This document shows, piece by piece, positions 41,957 to 45,573 of a stretch of DNA of 45,573 bases (its first letter is position 1; every line of letters begins with the position of its first letter). The translations under genes and the position numbers were made by a program. Source of the DNA: Klebsiella pneumoniae (lineage in GTDB: Bacteria > Pseudomonadota > Gammaproteobacteria > Pseudomonadales > UBA5518); NCBI GenBank assembly GCA_945862145.1, contig CAMAXE010000032.1:1-45573 (forward strand). Direction: 5' to 3'. A model generated the notes under the pieces. It was not told the origin of the DNA and did not search any database. It was given only the letters and a program-made list of their open reading frames with translations.

Positions 41957-43122
41957 GGGTGAGTGCGGCCGCTTGCCGGCACCAAGCCTGTGCGCAGCAG
42001 ATGACGCAAGAACAGCGCCGGCGGCAGCGCAGCCACCACGCTGGCCCGATCGGCAAGCGTTGCCTTGTCGGACAAGAAACGAATCAGCCGCGGCGTCGGC
42101 ACTCGCGCAAAAAGCCGGACGAAGAGATCTGCCGCGCGCTCAGGCTCGGCCGCCAGGACCTGCAAAAACAGTCGATCCATGTGCTGCGTCAGCCACGCGT
42201 CCGGCGCATGCGGCACCGGGTTACCGCCGAGCCGCAGTGCGGCCGCGCAGGCCTCGGCCCACCGCTGGATACGCTGGAACGCGTAGCCTGTAGCGGGCCG
42301 CGCTGCACCGCTGTGGAGCCCCGCCGCGCAGTACCGTGAGCCCGAACGCGCAGGCGCGCTCGTCGGGCCCATCGGCAACATACCGCTCTCGCTGCGCACA
42401 ACGCTGTGGGCCGCGCCCCGCACGCGCTGGCTCACCGCGCGCTGCTGTCGCTCTGCCAAATCGGCCGGCCCGAGCGGCTGCGGATCAAAGACCGTGGTCT
42501 CGACCAGCGCATGGTCAGGTGCGAGCGGCAATACATAGGTGAACTCCACGGTGTCGGAGCGCTCCTCGGCAAAGTCCATCAGTTCGACGCAATCGGGGTC
42601 AAATACGGGCTGGTCGCACTGGACCTCGTGGCCCAGAAAAGACTGCCATAGCAAGGCATCACCGCGCACCGGCCGCCGGCTTGGACGCGTATCGACAATG
42701 CGCGCGGCCCGCAATGTCCCTACAGACGTTTCGATAGGCCAGCCGTCGGCTTGTTCAGGCGGCAAGCCGGTGAGCGTGACTCCGAGGTGCAACTGCACAC
42801 TGGGATTGGCCTGAATGACTTGCTGCGCGTGGTTATAAAACACCGCTGCCTCAAGCAACTGGTAGGACGCATCCGCACACCTGATGGATGCGCTTGAACG
42901 GGAGGACCGAACAGTGAGCTTAGTCCAGCGGTGCGTGACCAGTGCATCGAAGCGGTCTGGCTGGTTCTGCCAAAAACACCAAGTCCGATCATTTTCGTAA
43001 CGCTCACGCGCTTCGAGTACGACGACACGACGGCAACTGCCAGGATTCTCGGCGAGGCGCATGGCTAAGCTCAGTCCCGCGCAACCGCCGCCGAGGATCA
43101 ACACATCAACGTCAGTCGCCAA
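41953..43122 (-). CDS. crtY: Lycopene beta-cyclase
   Basis: 390 residues from a TTG at 43122, with a G-rich ribosome-binding site upstream and an 11-base overlap with crtB. The longer frame to 43344 is entirely within crtB and lacks domain content. The N-terminal FAD/NAD-binding motif DVDVLILGGGCAGLSLAMRL, the TWCFW segment and central QSFLGHEV are hallmarks of CrtY-type cyclases. It converts lycopene to beta-carotene at the membrane. The rare start codon and overlap suggest translation coupled to crtB. Confidence 0.92.
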   Translation of the reverse strand: MATDVDVLILGGGCAGLSLAMRLAENPGSCRRVVVLEARERYENDRTWCFWQNQPDRFDALVTHRWTKLTVRSSRSSASIRCADASYQLLEAAVFYNHAQQVIQANPSVQLHLGVTLTGLPPEQADGWPIETSVGTLRAARIVDTRPSRRPVRGDALLWQSFLGHEVQCDQPVFDPDCVELMDFAEERSDTVEFTYVLPLAPDHALVETTVFDPQPLGPADLAERQQRAVSQRVRGAAHSVVRSESGMLPMGPTSAPARSGSRYCAAGLHSGAARPATGYAFQRIQRWAEACAAALRLGGNPVPHAPDAWLTQHMDRLFLQVLAAEPERAADLFVRLFARVPTPRLIRFLSDKATLADRASVVAALPPALFLRHLLRTGLVPASGRTHP

Positions 43123-44014
43123 GACCCGCCCCTGCCGGGCGGCTGCGCACGGCTGCGGGTATCGTCGAACCGAGCGCGCGCAGCGTGACGCCGACCTTAC
43201 CGGGGCCACCGACATAGGCACGGGAAGACCAGCAGTCGGCATTTCGCCGGCGCAGAACGTGCCCGATCTGCCGATAGAGGCGCGCAGCGACGAGGATGCC
43301 AAAGCGCGCACCCCGGGGCAGGTATTTAAGACCCGCCTCACCACTGGCGTAATAGCGATCGGCCAGGTAGAGCAGCGTGTGCACCGCCCCTACCGCTGTC
43401 GCACGCGTTGCGCCCGTAGGCGCAACGAGCTCGGCAGGATCCAGCGGCCCAACCAGCGCAGCGGGCAGGTAGCGGCGACCCTGTAGCGCGTCTTCACGCA
43501 CGTCCCGGCAGATGTTGGTGAGCTGCATGGCGATGCCGAGATCAACGGCGTGCGGCAGCGCCTCGGGCGTGGTGACATCCAGCGCTGCCGTCATCATCAG
43601 ACCCACGGTACCGGCCACCCGATAGCAGTACTGCTCAAGCTCCGCCATCGTCGCAAGGCGAACCTCGCCCAGGTCGCTCTCGACGCCGGTGATCAGGTCG
43701 AGCGGAATAGAGGGGTCGATGCGGCAGTCCCGCATCAGCGTCAGCATGTCGCTGAGGGCAACATTGGCCGACGAGCCTGACTCCAGCGCTACGCGGACGG
43801 CCGCCAGCGCAGAACCGGCAGACAGCACGCAGTTGTTATCGTCTGCCAGATCGTCCACGCGACGGCAGAAGCCGTACAGGCGGGTGGCTCGCTCGCCGTG
43901 GACGGGGCTTAAAAAGCGCCGAGCCCAGTGAAAGCTATTGGCGCGATGCGTCAACAGCGCATCGGCGGCCGCGTAGACGCCCTCCGCTGGACCGGTGGAC
44001 GCTACAGAATTCAT
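43112..44014 (-). CDS. crtB: Phytoene synthase
   Basis: 300 residues from the ATG at 44014, overlapping the crtI stop by ATGA; the longer frame to 44149 lies inside crtI. Both Asp-rich motifs for Mg-diphosphate binding are present: RVDDLADD (motif 1) and LTNICRDVREDALQGRRYLP (motif 2). It condenses two geranylgeranyl diphosphates to phytoene. The substrate-making crtE is not in the window and may lie just beyond the right edge. Confidence 0.95.
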   Translation of the reverse strand: MNSVASTGPAEGVYAAADALLTHRANSFHWARRFLSPVHGERATRLYGFCRRVDDLADDNNCVLSAGSALAAVRVALESGSSANVALSDMLTLMRDCRIDPSIPLDLITGVESDLGEVRLATMAELEQYCYRVAGTVGLMMTAALDVTTPEALPHAVDLGIAMQLTNICRDVREDALQGRRYLPAALVGPLDPAELVAPTGATRATAVGAVHTLLYLADRYYASGEAGLKYLPRGARFGILVAARLYRQIGHVLRRRNADCWSSRAYVGGPGKVGVTLRALGSTIPAAVRSRPAGAGLGD

Positions 44015-45531
44015 GCGACGTGCGGCACCAGAGCGTCGAGGACCTTGGCCGAACACAGGACGCCGGGCACACCTGCACCCGGATGCGTTCCGGCGCCGAC
44101 CAGATACAGATTGCGTACGCCCTCGGCGCGGTTGTGGAAGCGGAACCACGCCGACTGCCTGAACAGCGGAGCGACGGAAAACCCGGCGCCATGGACGCTG
44201 AGGTAATCGCTGTGAAAGTCTTGAGGCGTCTTGTAGAAGTCATCGGTGATCGACTGCGACAGGCCGGGGAGAATCGTGCGGTCGAGCGCGGCCACAATCT
44301 TGTCACGCAGACGCGGCCCCTCTACCGCCCAATCGAGCGTGGCCTGCAGGTTTGGAACAGGACACAGCACGTAAAAGCTATCGCAGCCGGGGGGTGCGAA
44401 GCTTGGATCGGTAGCCGTCGGTCGATGCAGGTAAAGCGAGAAGTCATCACCCAGGACCTGCCGGCTGAAAATATCCTGCAGCAGTTCCTGGTAACGCTTG
44501 CCGAGCCAGATCGTGTGGTGAGCGACGTCCTCGTAGCTGCGCCGGGTACCGAAGTACAACACGAACAAGCCCATCGAATAATGTGCGGCTGCCAGCTTGA
44601 GTCGCGGCGTCACCGCTTGGCCAGGGCGCGGCAGCATCGAACCATACAGGTGGGCGGCGTCGGCGTTGGATACGACGATGTCGGCGTGCAGTACGGTCCC
44701 ATCGGCCAAGCGAACGCCAGTAGCCGTACCTGCGGTCACTTCGATGCGGTCTACCGTGGTACCCAGTTTCAGCGCCACACCCTGCCGCTCCATCAATGCT
44801 CCCAGGGCTGTGATGATGGAACCGGTGCCGCCCATCGCAAAGAACACGCCGTAGGCACGTTCCAGGTAATGGATGAGGCCATAGATGCTCGTGGTGTCAA
44901 ACGGATTACCACCGACCAGCAACGGCTGGATCGAGAAGGCACGGCGCAGTTTGTCATGCCTGAGGTAGGCCTTCACCAGGCCCCACACGGTGCGGTCGCA
45001 GCGCAAACGAAGCAGGCTCGGGACCGCCTTGAGCATCGTTGTGAACCGGTCGAAGGGTTGATCTGCCAGACGGACGAAACCCTCCTCGAAGATCCGTTTG
45101 CTTTGCTCCAGCAGGCGTAAATAGCCGGATTCGTCTTCCGGCGAAATCCGCCGGATCTCGGCCAGAGTGTCCTCCAGTGTGCCGCCGTAGTCGAAATGAT
45201 CACCGTCATCAAAGTGAAAACGGTACCAGGGGGTGAGCGGGACCAACGTCACGTGGTCCGCGAACCGCTCGCCAAACAGGCTAAACAGTTCCTCAAAGAG
45301 AAAGGGCGCCGTGATCACCGTGGGGCCGGCGTCATGTCGGAATCCACCCCGTTCATAGACCTGTGCACGACCACCGAGCGCCTGACAGCGGTCAATGAGC
45401 GTGACGTCATAACCCTTGGCTTGCAGTCGCAGCGCGGCTGCGATACCACCGAAACCGGCGCCGACGACGATAGCCCGCCGTCGCCTGCCGCTCTCGTGTC
45501 TGCCCGGGTATGCTGCCGATTGAGCGTTCAC
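44011..45531 (-). CDS. crtI: Phytoene desaturase
   Basis: 506 residues from a GTG at 45531 (AGGA seven bases upstream; a TTG at 45537 is in frame but less likely). It has an N-terminal FAD dinucleotide-binding motif, IVVGAGFGGIAAALRLQAKG, and GGRAQVYERGGFRHDAGPTV, typical of CrtI. The C-terminal FAD motif region is NLYLVGAGTHPGAGVPGVL. It converts phytoene to lycopene in four desaturation steps. It is the first operon gene visible on this strand, with a palindrome just upstream. Confidence 0.95.
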   Translation of the reverse strand: MNAQSAAYPGRHESGRRRRAIVVGAGFGGIAAALRLQAKGYDVTLIDRCQALGGRAQVYERGGFRHDAGPTVITAPFLFEELFSLFGERFADHVTLVPLTPWYRFHFDDGDHFDYGGTLEDTLAEIRRISPEDESGYLRLLEQSKRIFEEGFVRLADQPFDRFTTMLKAVPSLLRLRCDRTVWGLVKAYLRHDKLRRAFSIQPLLVGGNPFDTTSIYGLIHYLERAYGVFFAMGGTGSIITALGALMERQGVALKLGTTVDRIEVTAGTATGVRLADGTVLHADIVVSNADAAHLYGSMLPRPGQAVTPRLKLAAAHYSMGLFVLYFGTRRSYEDVAHHTIWLGKRYQELLQDIFSRQVLGDDFSLYLHRPTATDPSFAPPGCDSFYVLCPVPNLQATLDWAVEGPRLRDKIVAALDRTILPGLSQSITDDFYKTPQDFHSDYLSVHGAGFSVAPLFRQSAWFRFHNRAEGVRNLYLVGAGTHPGAGVPGVLCSAKVLDALVPHVA

Positions 45532-45547
45532 GGGCAAATCCTGCGGG

Positions 45548-45573
45548 CGGACACCGGCTAGCTCCGGTGTCCG
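45548..45573. other. Perfect inverted repeat upstream of crtI at the window edge
   Basis: CGGACACCGG (45548-45557) and CCGGTGTCCG (45564-45573) form a perfect 10-bp inverted repeat around CTAGCT, ending at the last base of the window and 17 bases before the crtI start. It may be an upstream gene's terminator, an operator for the carotenoid operon, or part of a longer repeat cut off here. Confidence 0.5.

Overview
The window is G+C-rich chromosomal DNA from what is most likely an aerobic, Gram-negative gammaproteobacterium, possibly a marine Cellvibrionales/Halieaceae-type organism. The support is a TonB-dependent receptor, an OmpA-type lipoprotein, periplasmic c-type cytochromes and quinoproteins, REP-type palindromes of the Pseudomonas kind, and a crtI-crtB-crtY-blh carotenoid/retinal operon. 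The taxonomic placement is inference. No rRNA, tRNA or CRISPR array was seen.

Left edge (1-3.3 kb): a decayed, island-like stretch. It holds a truncated PIN-domain toxin remnant, an orphan ParA-type ATPase whose DNA is conspicuously A+T-rich, a secreted protein built from 20-residue (60-bp) tandem repeats, and a coiled-coil protein. From 3.3 to 6.1 kb lie minus-strand genes for an exported SnoaL-like protein, an exported metallo-beta-lactamase-fold hydrolase and an ACS-type MFS transporter. From 6.4 to 10.2 kb, a plus-strand group encodes a di-heme MauG/CcpA-type peroxidase, a small cupredoxin, a two-heme cytochrome c and a WspA-like chemoreceptor, which looks like a periplasmic redox module with its own sensor.

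The centre (10.2-28.6 kb) looks like a catabolic island for an unknown hydrophobic alcohol-, ether- or terpenoid-type substrate. On the minus strand are a luciferase-like monooxygenase, an M24 (creatinase/aminopeptidase-fold) protein and an acyl-CoA synthetase. On the plus strand are a SnoaL-like protein, an ABM monooxygenase, a PQQ dehydrogenase, a cytochrome P450 and a TonB-dependent receptor. After a clear intrinsic terminator come a second M24 protein and a tightly overlapping operon of acetoin-dehydrogenase-like E1alpha, E1beta, a cytochrome c-PQQ dehydrogenase fusion and E2. A reasonable model is receptor uptake, P450 hydroxylation, quinoprotein oxidation of hydroxyls to ketones, then thiamine-dependent thiolytic C-C cleavage to acyl-CoA. 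The substrate cannot be read from sequence.

The right part (28.6-40.9 kb) is mixed: cupins, a YchJ protein, an SDR, a HAD phosphatase, a VapBC-type toxin-antitoxin pair with a clear inverted-repeat operator, SnoaL-like proteins, an OmpA-type lipoprotein, an aldo/keto reductase and an alkaline-phosphatase-superfamily hydrolase. It also contains a three-gene nitric-oxide signalling operon, with start/stop overlaps, made of H-NOX, an HNOBA-containing hybrid histidine kinase and an MBL-fold protein. Two REPIN-like palindromic repeats lie between genes here. The right edge (41.0-45.5 kb) is the crtI-crtB-crtY-blh operon for beta-carotene and its cleavage to retinal, which implies a rhodopsin gene elsewhere in the genome.
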